Shown here: positions 33,223-42,078 of the stretch, one piece after another
How the letters are laid out: the number at the start of each line of letters is the position of its first letter
Position numbering within the stretch: the first letter of the stretch is position 1
DNA from: DASXYG01 sp036502625
GTDB taxonomy: Bacteria > Actinomycetota > Actinomycetes > Streptosporangiales > Streptosporangiaceae
Direction: 5' to 3'
DNA length: 51,214 nt
Assembly: GCA_036502625.1 (NCBI GenBank)
Contig: DASXYG010000065.1
Location: forward strand, 1 to 51,214
Notes under the pieces: generated by a model
What the model saw: the letters and a program-made list of their open reading frames with translations, nothing else
Told to the model about the DNA's origin: nothing
Databases searched by the model: none
Translations under genes and position numbers: made by a program

Positions 33223-35125
33223 TCCCGGCGGGCGGCCCCGGTTCCGGCACCGGCTGCTGGTCCGGTTGATCGCCAGCTCGGTGCTCATCGCGGTGGTGTC
33301 GATCTCCGCGACGGCGTGGCTGGCGGCGCAGAACACGTCCGGGGCGATCCGCGCGCGGCAGGGTCAGGTGCTGGCCCGTGACACGGGCATCAACGACGCG
33401 CTGCTCGGCTACGCGGCGCGCCACGCGAGCTGGTCCGGCGTCGCGCCGACGCTGCGGGACCTCGCCCGGTCGACGGGGCGGCGGATCGCGCTGACCACGG
33501 AGGCGCGGACACCCATCGCCGACTCCGACTCCGGCGCCGCGCTGCCCGGCCGTGCGTCGTCGGTGGTGGACCCGCTGGCCGTGGACGTCACACTGGTGCC
33601 GCGCGCCGCGAAGGACCGCATCGACCCGCGCGCGTCCGGCCCGTTCGCCCTAGCCCGAACGGACCGCGCCCGCCTCGCCGCCGCCGCGAACCACTCCGCC
33701 GCGTGCCTCACGTCTGAACGGGGCACGCGGGTCCGCGTCCTGACCGGCCCGAGCGGCCGGCCGTACCTGGACGACACGGGCGCGCGTACGGCCTCGGCCT
33801 CCAAGCGCCCGAGCGTCGCCACTCCGGTCCCCGTCCCGACCCCCGTCCCCGGCTCGCCCATGCCCGTGGCCCGCGGGTGCGGCACCGACGCGTGGTCCGC
33901 GCCGACCCATGGCGAGCGCGCGGCGCTCGACCGGCTGGCGGACCTCACGAACCGGTGCCTGAACGCGTACGGCTACACCGGTGCGCGTGCGGCGCTGGCC
34001 GGGCCGTGGTCGGACCTCGCGCGCGGCCCCGGCGTACGGGTCGTGACCTCGCACCTCGTGCAGGACGACGCCACCCCCCGTACGGCCTCCTCCACCGCGG
34101 CCACCCCCGGCGACTGCCTGGCCTCCGCGCGCCGGCAGCAGCTTCGCGGCTACACCGCGCCGGCCGCGCTGCTGTTCATCGCCGATCCGGCGGGCGGCGA
34201 CGGCGGCCTCGACCTCTCCGGCGCGGGCATCACCCGGATCGGGCTGATCGCGGTGGCCATCGGGGTGCTGACGGTGACGCTCAGCGCGGTGCTCGCGACG
34301 AGGCTCGTCCGGCCGGTGCGCGCGCTCACCGACGCGGCCGAGCGCATGCGCGACGGCGACACCACGGCGCGGGTCGAGGCCGGCGGCAGCGGTGAGGTCG
34401 GCCGCCTGGCCGCCGCGTTCAACGCGATGGCCGCGCACCTGGAGCGGATGGAGCGCCAGCGCAAGGCCATGGTCAGCGATGTCTCCCACGAGCTGCGCAC
34501 CCCGCTGAGCAATGTGCGCGGCTGGCTGGAGGCGGCCGAGGACGGCGTGGTGGAGCTCGACCCGAAGCTGACCGCGTCGCTGGTGGAGGAGACGCTGACG
34601 CTCCAGCGGGTCGTCGACGACCTCCAGGAGCTGGCCCTCGCCGACGCCGGGAAGCTGCGCCTGCACCCCGAGCCCGTGCACGTCGCCGACCTCCTCGACC
34701 AGATCGCCACGGCGCACCGCGGCCGCGCCGACGCCGCCGGCCTGCGCCTCACGGTGACCGTCCACGGCGACCTGGACCTGACCGCCGATCCCGTACGGCT
34801 CCGCCAGGCCCTGGGGAACCTGGTGTCCAACGCGATCCGCTACACGCCGGAGGGCGGTGCGGTGGGTCTGCGCGCGTACCGGGACGCGGCCCGGGTGGTC
34901 ATCGACGTCACCGATACGGGTGTGGGCATTCCGGATGACGTCCTCCCGCACGTCTTCGACCGGTTCTGGCGGGCGGAGAAGTCCCGCAGCCGTACGACGG
35001 GCGGCAGCGGGCTCGGGCTCGCGATCGCCCGCAACCTGGTGGAGGCGCACGGCGGGACGCTCACCGCGGCCAGCACGCCCGGGGAGGGGAGCACGTTCAC
35101 GGCGGGCCTGCCGTCGGAGGGCTAG
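33212..35125 (+). CDS. Sensor histidine kinase
   Basis: A 637-residue membrane kinase. The first membrane helix is at about 16-38 and the second at about 346-368, enclosing a roughly 310-residue extracellular sensor with a PVPVPTPVPGSP stretch and four cysteines (AACLT, RGCGT, NRCLN, GDCLA) that may form two disulfides. HAMP follows (about 365-420), then HisKA with His426 in SHELRTP, and the ATPase domain with NAIRYTPEGG, DTGVGIP and GGSGLGLAIARNLV. It phosphorylates the preceding regulator. The signal is unknown. Its TAG shares CTAG with the convergent efflux gene. Confidence 0.92.
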   Translation: MGASPGGRPRFRHRLLVRLIASSVLIAVVSISATAWLAAQNTSGAIRARQGQVLARDTGINDALLGYAARHASWSGVAPTLRDLARSTGRRIALTTEARTPIADSDSGAALPGRASSVVDPLAVDVTLVPRAAKDRIDPRASGPFALARTDRARLAAAANHSAACLTSERGTRVRVLTGPSGRPYLDDTGARTASASKRPSVATPVPVPTPVPGSPMPVARGCGTDAWSAPTHGERAALDRLADLTNRCLNAYGYTGARAALAGPWSDLARGPGVRVVTSHLVQDDATPRTASSTAATPGDCLASARRQQLRGYTAPAALLFIADPAGGDGGLDLSGAGITRIGLIAVAIGVLTVTLSAVLATRLVRPVRALTDAAERMRDGDTTARVEAGGSGEVGRLAAAFNAMAAHLERMERQRKAMVSDVSHELRTPLSNVRGWLEAAEDGVVELDPKLTASLVEETLTLQRVVDDLQELALADAGKLRLHPEPVHVADLLDQIATAHRGRADAAGLRLTVTVHGDLDLTADPVRLRQALGNLVSNAIRYTPEGGAVGLRAYRDAARVVIDVTDTGVGIPDDVLPHVFDRFWRAEKSRSRTTGGSGLGLAIARNLVEAHGGTLTAASTPGEGSTFTAGLPSEG

Positions 35126-36558
35126 TTCTCCTGGGCGTGCTTCGGGAGGAGCCACACCAGCGCGAAGGTGGCCGCGTACAGGACGGCGGCGATCCCGATG
35201 ACGAGTTCGGTGGCGTGGTCGAAGGACGCCGGGGCGCCGTGGCCGGCGCGGGCGAAGAACGCCGAGCCGAGGGCGGCGACGCCGATGGCGCCGGCGAACT
35301 GCTGGACGGCGTTGAGCATGCCCGCGCCAGTTCCGACCTCCTCGGTGGTGGCCGCGCCGAGGACGAAGTCGAAGATCGGGACGAAGACCAGGCCCGTGCC
35401 GAACCCGATCAGCAGCAGCGCGGGGGCGAGCGTCCAGGACGTGAGGCCGTCGCCGCAGGTGGCGACCGTCCACCACAGGGCGAGGAGGCCGACGACGGCG
35501 ATGCCGAGGCCGAGTTGCAGGGCGGCGCGGCCGAGTATCCGGGTGAGCACGGCGCCGGCCAGGACGACGGCTACGGCGCTGCCGAGCGCCATGGGGATCA
35601 GGGTGAGGCTGGTGTGCAGCGCCGTCCACTGCCGGCCGAGCTGGAGGAGCAGGTTGAACGCGAGCTGGAACCCGCTCAGCGAGGCGAAGAACGCCCCCAC
35701 GATGACCAGCCCGATGACGAAGCCGCGCTTGCCGAACAGGGAGGGGGTGATCACCGGGTGCGTGCTGCGCCGCTCCGAGACGACGAACAGGGCCAGGGCG
35801 GCGACGGAACCGGCCATCGACAGGTAGGTCCAAAGGGGCCAGCCCAGCTCGCGGCCCTGGATCAGCGGGATGATCAGAAGTGCTGAGGCCAGGGTGAGCA
35901 GGGCGACGCCGCGGAGGTCGAGCCGGGCGGCGGCGTCCTCGCCCGTACGGTGCGGCAGGATCCGCAGGGCGAGGGCCAGGGCGAGTACGCCGATCGGCAC
36001 GTTGATCAGGAAGATCGCGCGCCACTGGCTGCCGAGCACGTCCAGGTGCAGCAGCCAGCCGGCGAGGATCGGCCCGGCCACGGTGGCGAGTCCCATGACC
36101 GGGCCGAACGGGATGAGCGCCGTGCGCAGGTGGGTGGGCGGGAAGACGACCTTCACCATCGCGAAGCCCTGCGGGATCATCACCGCGCCGAACAGGCCCT
36201 GCAGGCCGCGCGCGGTGATCAGGAAGCCGACGCCCGGGGCCAGCCCGCTGGCGAGCGAGGCCAGCGTGAACCCGGCCATGCCCAGCAGGAACAGGCGGCG
36301 GCGGCCGAGCAGGTCGCCGAGCCGGCCCGATGTGATCAGGCCGATGGCGAACGCCGCGGTGTAGGCGCTGAGCACCCATTGCAGGGTGGTCTCGCCGCCG
36401 CCGAGGTCGGCGCGGATGGACGGGCCGGCCAGGTTCGCGATCGTCGAGTCGATCACGTCCATCACGTCGGCGATGAAGACGACCGCCAGGACGAGCCAGG
36501 CCTTTCGGATGGGGAGGGCGGTGCCCGGCGCGTCCAACGAACTTTGTTCGATAGTCAC
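35122..36558 (-). CDS. MFS drug exporter, DHA2 (14-TM) type
   Basis: A 478-residue transporter with about 14 hydrophobic segments. Typical DHA2 features are VLAVVFIADVMDVIDSTIANLAGPSI (motif D1), LQWVLSAYTAAFA and GRLGDLLGRRRLFLLG (motif A). It should export a drug-like compound by proton antiport. The GTG start at 36558 has no ribosome site and lies about 10 bases after a near-consensus minus-strand -10, so the message is probably leaderless. It is divergent from a TetR gene with operator half-sites across the promoter. Confidence 0.9.
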   Translation of the reverse strand: MTIEQSSLDAPGTALPIRKAWLVLAVVFIADVMDVIDSTIANLAGPSIRADLGGGETTLQWVLSAYTAAFAIGLITSGRLGDLLGRRRLFLLGMAGFTLASLASGLAPGVGFLITARGLQGLFGAVMIPQGFAMVKVVFPPTHLRTALIPFGPVMGLATVAGPILAGWLLHLDVLGSQWRAIFLINVPIGVLALALALRILPHRTGEDAAARLDLRGVALLTLASALLIIPLIQGRELGWPLWTYLSMAGSVAALALFVVSERRSTHPVITPSLFGKRGFVIGLVIVGAFFASLSGFQLAFNLLLQLGRQWTALHTSLTLIPMALGSAVAVVLAGAVLTRILGRAALQLGLGIAVVGLLALWWTVATCGDGLTSWTLAPALLLIGFGTGLVFVPIFDFVLGAATTEEVGTGAGMLNAVQQFAGAIGVAALGSAFFARAGHGAPASFDHATELVIGIAAVLYAATFALVWLLPKHAQEN

Positions 36559-36595
36559 GAACTAAGTTCTATACAACGAACATCGTTCGTGTCAA
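36538..36595 (-). promoter_or_regulatory. DHA2 promoter with overlapping TetR operators
   Basis: On the minus strand TTGACA (36595-36590) and TATAGA (36573-36568) are 16 bases apart, close to consensus. ACGAAC/GTTCGT (36576-36581, 36585-36590) lies exactly between them, GAACT-A-AGTTC (36559-36569) overlaps the -10 and probable start point, and CGAAC/GTTCG (36538-36550) lies inside the first codons. Repressor binding here would block the exporter and could also control the divergent TetR gene. Confidence 0.75.
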
Positions 36596-36610
36596 CGTAG
36601 GGTGCAGGGC

Positions 36611-37348
36611 ATGCCAGCCGATCCGAAGCAGCGCCGCGCCGCCCGCCACGCGCAGCCGCCGACCCCGCCCGCTCCCAAGACGGGCCGGAAGGCGCCGATC
36701 ACCGTCACCCGGATCACCGACGCGGCACTCGAGGTCGTCGCCACCCAGGGCTACGACGCCCTGACGATGCGCAGCGTCGCCGCCGTACTAGGCACCGGCC
36801 CCGCGTCCCTGTACGCCCACGTGGTGAACAAGGCCGACATCGACGAACTGATCATCGGCCGCCTCTGCACAGAACTAGCCCTCCCCGAGCCCGACCCGGC
36901 AAGGTGGCGCGCCCAGATCCACGACGTCTGCGCCCAGCTCCGCGACCAGTACCTGAAGTACCCCGGCATCTCCCGCGCCGCCCTGGCCATGGTCGTCACC
37001 AACCTCGACGTCCTGCGCGTCAACGAGGGAATGCTGGCCATCCTCCTGGCGGGCGGCATCAAACCCCAGACGGCCGCGTGGGCGATCGACGCCCTCTCCC
37101 TCTACGTCAGCGCATACACCCTGGAGATCTCCCTGGCGCGCCGCCGGAACCCACAGGACGACGCGGTGGCCATCGCCCCCGACGAGCGGAACGAACTGGT
37201 GAGCCGCTTCGCGGCGCTCCCCCCAGACCAGTTCCCGCAGACCAGGCGCTATGCGGCGGAGCTGACGTCCGGTACGGGACATGAACGGTTCGATTTCACC
37301 CTCGGCCTGATCCTCGACAACCTTGCCGAGCGGCGGTCGAGCAGGTAG
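36611..37348 (+). CDS. TetR-family repressor of the divergent exporter
   Basis: A 245-residue TetR protein with a basic, Pro-rich N-terminal tail (about 1-35), then the HTH ALEVVATQGYDALTMRSVAAVLGTGPASLYAHV (about 40-73) and a large ligand domain similar to TetR_C-type regulators. ATG 36611 follows AGGG; an in-frame GTG at 36602 is possible. Divergence from a DHA2 pump and the shared operators indicate a drug-responsive pair. Confidence 0.88.
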   Translation: MPADPKQRRAARHAQPPTPPAPKTGRKAPITVTRITDAALEVVATQGYDALTMRSVAAVLGTGPASLYAHVVNKADIDELIIGRLCTELALPEPDPARWRAQIHDVCAQLRDQYLKYPGISRAALAMVVTNLDVLRVNEGMLAILLAGGIKPQTAAWAIDALSLYVSAYTLEISLARRRNPQDDAVAIAPDERNELVSRFAALPPDQFPQTRRYAAELTSGTGHERFDFTLGLILDNLAERRSSR

Positions 37349-37763
37349 TCGCGCCGCCCCGGTCTCGTGAGATGGGGGCGGGTGGGGTGTCTTGAGCTTG
37401 GTCGCGGGTTGGGGTGAGGGGGCTGCCCGGCCTGAGGCCGAGTCCCGTGCTCAGGGTGAGGTCGTCCCTTCCCCCCGAGCCGCGATTCTGTGCACGGGGG
37501 TGAGGTCGTGTGCGTTCTCCGAGCCAGTGCTTGCGGGTTCGCTGGGCCTTGGAGCGTAGAGGCGGGTGCCCTCTGCGAGCCACAGCGCTGTGCTCAGGGT
37601 GAGGTTCGGTTGCGCGGGGGCGGGTGTGGGCGGGTGTGGGCGGGAGAGGGCCGGTCCCGTGCTCAGGGTGGGAGTGGATTGCGGTGGGGTGGGCGATCTT
37701 GACGGGGGGTGGGGGGGCTCGTACGGTCCTGGCGGCAGGGTTGGGATTGGTGGAGGTGGTCGC
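37349..37763. repeat. Gene-free gap with repeated GTGCTCAGGGTG elements
   Basis: No credible gene lies in this 415-base gap. The element CCCGTGCTCAGGGTG(AGG) occurs at 37444-37460, again as GTGCTCAGGGTGAGGT at 37590-37605 and as CCCGTGCTCAGGGTG at 37656-37670; a looser copy (TGCACGGGGGTGAGGTCGTG) is at 37491. GGGTGTGGGC is tandemly repeated at about 37621-37645. Strand bias is strong (G-rich on +). This could be a regulatory array or an intergenic repeat family. Confidence 0.6.
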
Positions 37764-38693
37764 GTGCGGATCGTGCGGTGTGGGACCGGGGACGGGCTGG
37801 CGGCCGTGGGGGTTGTGGAGGTTGGAGCCGGGGCGGGTGGGGCTGACCCGGTGGGGGCTGGGCTGGGGCGGGGGCTTGAGGACGGGGCGGTGCGGCCTCT
37901 TGGGGTGGGGTCTTTGGGGGAGCTGCTTCGGCTTGGGGTCGGGGAGATTCGGGAGCGGTGTGAGGCCGCCGAAGGGTCGCCGCCTATGTCTCGTCCCGTG
38001 CGGGGGGCGTTGCTGGCGCCTGTTGACGGGCGCATGGAGGTTTGGGCCGCGGGGGTGACTTATGGGCGGTCGCGGGAGGCGCGGGTTGAGGAGAGCGAGC
38101 GGGCGGCGACCGTGTACGAGCAGGTGTACGACGCCGACCGGCCCGAGCTGTTCTTCAAGTCGGCGGCTTGGCGGGTGAGCGGGGACGGGGGGCGGGTTTC
38201 CGTACGGGCGGACTCCGCGTTGAACGTGCCCGAGCCGGAGCTGGGGCTCGTGCTGAACCGGGACGGCGCGATCGCGGGCTACACGGTGTGCGACGACATG
38301 AGCTCGCGCAGTATCGAGGGGGAGAACCCGCTGTACCTCCCGCAGGCCAAGATCTACCTGGGGGCGTGCGCGGTGGGCCCGGCGATCCGGCCCGTGTGGG
38401 AGGTGCCCGACCCGTACGACCTGGCGCTGCGGATGACCGTACGGCGGGGCGGCGCGGTGGCGTGGTCCGGGGAGGCGAACACGTCCGGGCTGCACCGGCG
38501 CCTCGACGACCTGGCCGGATACCTGTTCCGCGAGGACGTCTTCCCCGACGGCGCGATCCTGTCCACCGGCACCAGCATCGTCCCGGAGATCGAGTTCACC
38601 CTCGAACCCGGCGACGAGATCGTCATCGACATCGCCGAGGTCGGCACGCTCACCAGCACGGTCGTACGCGGCAAGGACGCCATGGACGCCTGA
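37764..38693 (+). CDS. Fumarylacetoacetate hydrolase (FAH) family protein
   Basis: A 309-residue protein of the FAH superfamily. The conserved C-terminal domain (about 85-305) has VTYGRSREAR, LFFKSAAWRV, NVPEPELGLVLN with metal-binding Glu residues, GYTVCDDMSSRSIEGENPLYLPQAK and DEIVIDIAEVGTL. This layout resembles 2-keto-3-deoxy-sugar-acid dehydratases as well as acylpyruvate hydrolases. It acts on a 2-oxo acid with a divalent metal. GTG 37764 has GGAGGTGG upstream. It is 75 bases before the carboxylase gene, with a hairpin between. Confidence 0.85.
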   Translation: MRIVRCGTGDGLAAVGVVEVGAGAGGADPVGAGLGRGLEDGAVRPLGVGSLGELLRLGVGEIRERCEAAEGSPPMSRPVRGALLAPVDGRMEVWAAGVTYGRSREARVEESERAATVYEQVYDADRPELFFKSAAWRVSGDGGRVSVRADSALNVPEPELGLVLNRDGAIAGYTVCDDMSSRSIEGENPLYLPQAKIYLGACAVGPAIRPVWEVPDPYDLALRMTVRRGGAVAWSGEANTSGLHRRLDDLAGYLFREDVFPDGAILSTGTSIVPEIEFTLEPGDEIVIDIAEVGTLTSTVVRGKDAMDA

Positions 38694-38720
38694 CCGTACG
38701 GACCCGCCGGACCCGTACGG
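38694..38720 (+). terminator. Hairpin from two CCGTACGG octamers
   Basis: Two copies of the self-complementary octamer CCGTACGG (38694-38701 and 38713-38720) can pair around an 11-base loop directly after the FAH stop. Confidence 0.4.
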
Positions 38721-38768
38721 GACACCCCGGCCGAACGCACTTCGGTGGTGTTGTTTGACACTGGGCGC

Positions 38769-41700
38769 ATGACGACATCGGCCCCGCCCCCGAGCCTGCT
38801 GGTCGCCAACCGCGGTGAGATCGCGGTGCGGGTGGTCCGCGCGGCGTCCTCCCTCGGCTTGCGAACGGTCGCGGTGTACGCCGCCGACGAGCCCGACGCC
38901 GCGCACGTACGCCTGGCCGACGAGGCGTACCCCCTGAACGGGTCTGGCCCGGCCGCGTACCTGGACATCGCGGCGGTCGTGGCCATCGCCGTACGGGCCG
39001 GGTGCGGGCTGGTCCATCCGGGCTACGGGTTCCTCAGCGAGAACGCCGACCTGGCCGCCGCCTGCGAGGCCGCCGGGGTGACCTTCGTGGGCCCGCCGCC
39101 CGGCGTGCTGCGGCTGTTCGCGGACAAGACCCGGGCCCGCGCGCTGGCGGTCGAGGCGCGCGTGCCGGTGCTGCCCGCGACCGACGGCGCGACGTCGCCC
39201 GAGGAGGCGCGGGCGTTCGCGGACGGGCTCGGCGCGGGCACGCCCGTCATGGTCAAGGCGGTCGCGGGCGGCGGCGGGCGCGGCATGCGCGAGGTGCGCG
39301 ACCACGCCGACCTCCCGGAGGCACTCGTTCGGTGCGCGTCGGAGGCGCTGCGCGGGTTCGGCGACGGCGCGGTGTACGTCGAGCGGCTGCTGCCGCGCGC
39401 CAAGCACATCGAGGTGCAGGTGCTGGCCGACCGTACGGGCGCGGTGGCGCACCTGTACGAGCGGGAGTGCACCGTGCAGCGGCGCCACCAGAAGGTCGTG
39501 GAGTTCGCGCCGAGCCCGTGGCTGCCCGACCCGGTGCGCGCGCGGCTGCTGGGCGACGCCGTGCGCATGGCCGGGCGGGCCGGTCACATCGGGCTGGGCA
39601 CGTTCGAGTTCCTGGTGGACGTGGACACGACGGACCACTACTTCATCGAGTGCAACCCCCGCCTCCAGGTGGAGCACACCGTCACCGAGGAGATCACCGG
39701 GCTGGACCTGGTCGCCGCGCAGATCCGGGTGGCGCAGGGCGCGACGCTCGCCGACCTGGACCTCGCCCAGGACCAGGTTCCGCCGCCGCGCGGCTACGCG
39801 GTCCAGGCCCGGGTCAACGCCGAGGACGTCCGGGCCGACGGCGTGCCGCGGCCCAGCACCGGCGTGGTGCGCCGGTTCGGCCCGGTGACCGGCCCCGGCG
39901 TACGGATCGACACCCACGCGTACGACGGCATGCCGCTGACCGGCGCGTACGACCCGCTGCTCGCCAAGGTCATCGGCCACGTGCCGGACGGCTCGTTCGC
40001 CGACGCCGCCGACCTGACCCGCCGCGCCCTCGACGACCTCGACATCGACGGCCCGCCCACCAACCGGGTGCTGCTGCGCGACGTGCTGACGGCGCCGGAG
40101 TTCCTGGCCGGCGACTTCGACACGACGTTCCTGGCCGGCCGCGTCCCCGACCCGGCACCCGGCGCCGCCGTCGACGAGGGCCCCGTACGCGAGGTGCGGG
40201 CGCCGCTGTCCGGCACGGTCGTCACGGTCGCGGCCACGCCGGGGCGTGCGGTGCGCGCCGGGGAGACGCTGGTCGTGCTGGAGGCCATGAAGATGGAGCA
40301 CGTCCTGGCCGCGCCGGTCGCCGGGACGGTCACCGAGGTGCGCGCCGTGCCGGGGGTGACGCTCGACGAGGGCGACGTGACGGTGGTGCTGGAGGCTTCG
40401 GGCGCCGGGCCGGACACCGCGGCGGACGGCGACCTGGTCGATCCGGACCTGATCCGTCCGGACCTGGCCCAGGTGCGCGCCCGCCGGGCCGCCGGGCTGG
40501 ATGAGAACCGCCCTGAGAAGGTGGCGCGCCGCCACGGCACCGGCCACCGTACGGCCAGGGAGAACGTCGACGACCTCTGCGACGGCGACAGCTTCACGGA
40601 GTACGGCGCGCTGGCCATCGCCGCGCAGCGCCGCCGCCGCACGGTCGAGGACCTGGTCGCCAACACCCCGCACGACGGCATGGTCTGCGGCGTCGGCACC
40701 GTGAACGCCGCGGACTTCCCCGGCGAGCGCGCCCGCGTGGCGGTCCTGGCGTACGACTACACGGTGCTGGCCGGCACCCAGGGGATGATCAACCACAAGA
40801 AGACCGACCGGGTGCTGGACCTCGCGGCGGACCGGCGGCTGCCCGTGGTGCTGTTCGCCGAGGGCGGCGGCGGGCGGCCCGGCGACACCGACAACATGGC
40901 GAAGGCGTCCGGCCTGGACACCCGGACGTTCGCGACGATGGGCCGGCTGAGCGGCACCGTGCCGTCCGTCGGCATCGTCACCGGCCGCTGTTTCGCCGGG
41001 AACGCCGCGCTGCTGGGCTGCTGCGACGTGATCATCTCCACGGAGGACGCCAACATCGGCATGGGCGGGCCGGCGATGATCGAGGGCGGCGGGCTCGGCG
41101 TGTTCCGCCCGGAGGACATCGGGCCCGCGTCCGTGCAGGCGCCGAACGGGGTGGTGGACGTGCTGGTCGCGGACGAGGCCGAGGCGGTCGCCGTCGCGAA
41201 GAAGTACCTCTCGTACTTCCAGGGGCCGGTGGCCCATTGGGACCAGTCCGATCAGCGTGGCCTGCGGCATGTGGTCCCGGAGAACCGGGTCCGCGCGTAC
41301 GACGTGCGCACCGCCATCGACCTCATGGCCGACACCGGCTCCGTACTGGAGCTGCGGCGCGACTTCGGCGTCGGCGTGATCACCGCGCTGGTCCGCGTGG
41401 AGGGCCGCCCGATGGGGCTGGTCGCCAACAACCCGTGGCACCTCGGCGGGGCCATCGACGCGGACGCGGCCGACAAGATGGCGCGGTTCCTGCAGCTCTG
41501 CGACGCGCACGGGCTGCCGGTCGTCTCGCTGTGCGACACCCCGGGGTTCATGGTGGGACCGGAGTCGGAGACCACCGCGACCGTACGGCACTTCAGCCGG
41601 CTGTTCGTGATCGGCGCGAACATGTCGGTGCCGCTGTGCCTGGTCGTGCTGCGCAAGGGCTACGGGCTGGGGGCGCAGGCCATGGCGGGCGGCAGCTTCA

Positions 41701-42005
41701 AGGAGCCGGTCGCGACCGTGTCGTGGCCCACCGGCGAGATCGGGCCGATGGGCCTGGAGGGCGCCGTACGCCTGGGCTTCCGCCGTGAGCTGGCGGAGAT
41801 CGAGGACGAGGCGGAGCGGCAGCGGATGTTCGACAAGCTGCTGGCCGAGTACTACGAGAACGGCAAGGCGCTGCACGCGGCGTCGCTGTTCGAGCTCGAC
41901 GACGTCATCGACCCGGCGGACACCCGCCGCTGGCTGGCCGCCGCGCTGGCCGACCGCCCGGCGCCCGAGCACCGCCCCGTACGGCCGTTCATCGACACCT
42001 GGTAG
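38769..42005 (+). CDS. Single-chain acyl-CoA carboxylase (BC-BCCP-CT fusion)
   Basis: A 1078-residue multidomain biotin enzyme. Biotin carboxylase comes first (about 8-455; LLVANRGEIAVRV, MVKAVAGGGGRGM, FIECNPRLQVEHTVTEE). The biotin carrier domain has EAMKMEH with biotinylated Lys508. The carboxyltransferase beta and alpha halves follow (about 575-1070; HDGMVCGVGTV, PGDTDNMAKASGL, SLCDTPGFMVGPESE, YGLGAQAMAGGSF). It carboxylates an acyl-CoA using bicarbonate and ATP. Actinobacteria usually split these functions between AccA and AccD chains; single-chain forms are known as long-chain acyl-CoA carboxylases. ATG 38769 has no clear ribosome site. Confidence 0.93.
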   Translation: MTTSAPPPSLLVANRGEIAVRVVRAASSLGLRTVAVYAADEPDAAHVRLADEAYPLNGSGPAAYLDIAAVVAIAVRAGCGLVHPGYGFLSENADLAAACEAAGVTFVGPPPGVLRLFADKTRARALAVEARVPVLPATDGATSPEEARAFADGLGAGTPVMVKAVAGGGGRGMREVRDHADLPEALVRCASEALRGFGDGAVYVERLLPRAKHIEVQVLADRTGAVAHLYERECTVQRRHQKVVEFAPSPWLPDPVRARLLGDAVRMAGRAGHIGLGTFEFLVDVDTTDHYFIECNPRLQVEHTVTEEITGLDLVAAQIRVAQGATLADLDLAQDQVPPPRGYAVQARVNAEDVRADGVPRPSTGVVRRFGPVTGPGVRIDTHAYDGMPLTGAYDPLLAKVIGHVPDGSFADAADLTRRALDDLDIDGPPTNRVLLRDVLTAPEFLAGDFDTTFLAGRVPDPAPGAAVDEGPVREVRAPLSGTVVTVAATPGRAVRAGETLVVLEAMKMEHVLAAPVAGTVTEVRAVPGVTLDEGDVTVVLEASGAGPDTAADGDLVDPDLIRPDLAQVRARRAAGLDENRPEKVARRHGTGHRTARENVDDLCDGDSFTEYGALAIAAQRRRRTVEDLVANTPHDGMVCGVGTVNAADFPGERARVAVLAYDYTVLAGTQGMINHKKTDRVLDLAADRRLPVVLFAEGGGGRPGDTDNMAKASGLDTRTFATMGRLSGTVPSVGIVTGRCFAGNAALLGCCDVIISTEDANIGMGGPAMIEGGGLGVFRPEDIGPASVQAPNGVVDVLVADEAEAVAVAKKYLSYFQGPVAHWDQSDQRGLRHVVPENRVRAYDVRTAIDLMADTGSVLELRRDFGVGVITALVRVEGRPMGLVANNPWHLGGAIDADAADKMARFLQLCDAHGLPVVSLCDTPGFMVGPESETTATVRHFSRLFVIGANMSVPLCLVVLRKGYGLGAQAMAGGSFKEPVATVSWPTGEIGPMGLEGAVRLGFRRELAEIEDEAERQRMFDKLLAEYYENGKALHAASLFELDDVIDPADTRRWLAAALADRPAPEHRPVRPFIDTW

Positions 42006-42078
42006 CCCGCCGGGATCACGTCCGGCCGCCCTGCGCCGTCAATGGGGGAAACGGCCGGCGCTCATCCCGGAGGTCCCC

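Noticed and set aside
37349..37763. CRISPR-like array
   Set aside because: The repeats are short, imperfect and irregularly spaced, without constant spacers or cas genes.
38755..38760. TTGACA just before the carboxylase ATG as a promoter
   Set aside because: Only 8 bases separate it from the start codon, so the -10 would lie inside the gene; no matching -10 was seen.
37296..41972. 1558-codon frame on the minus strand
   Set aside because: Antisense shadow of the FAH and carboxylase genes with low-complexity composition.
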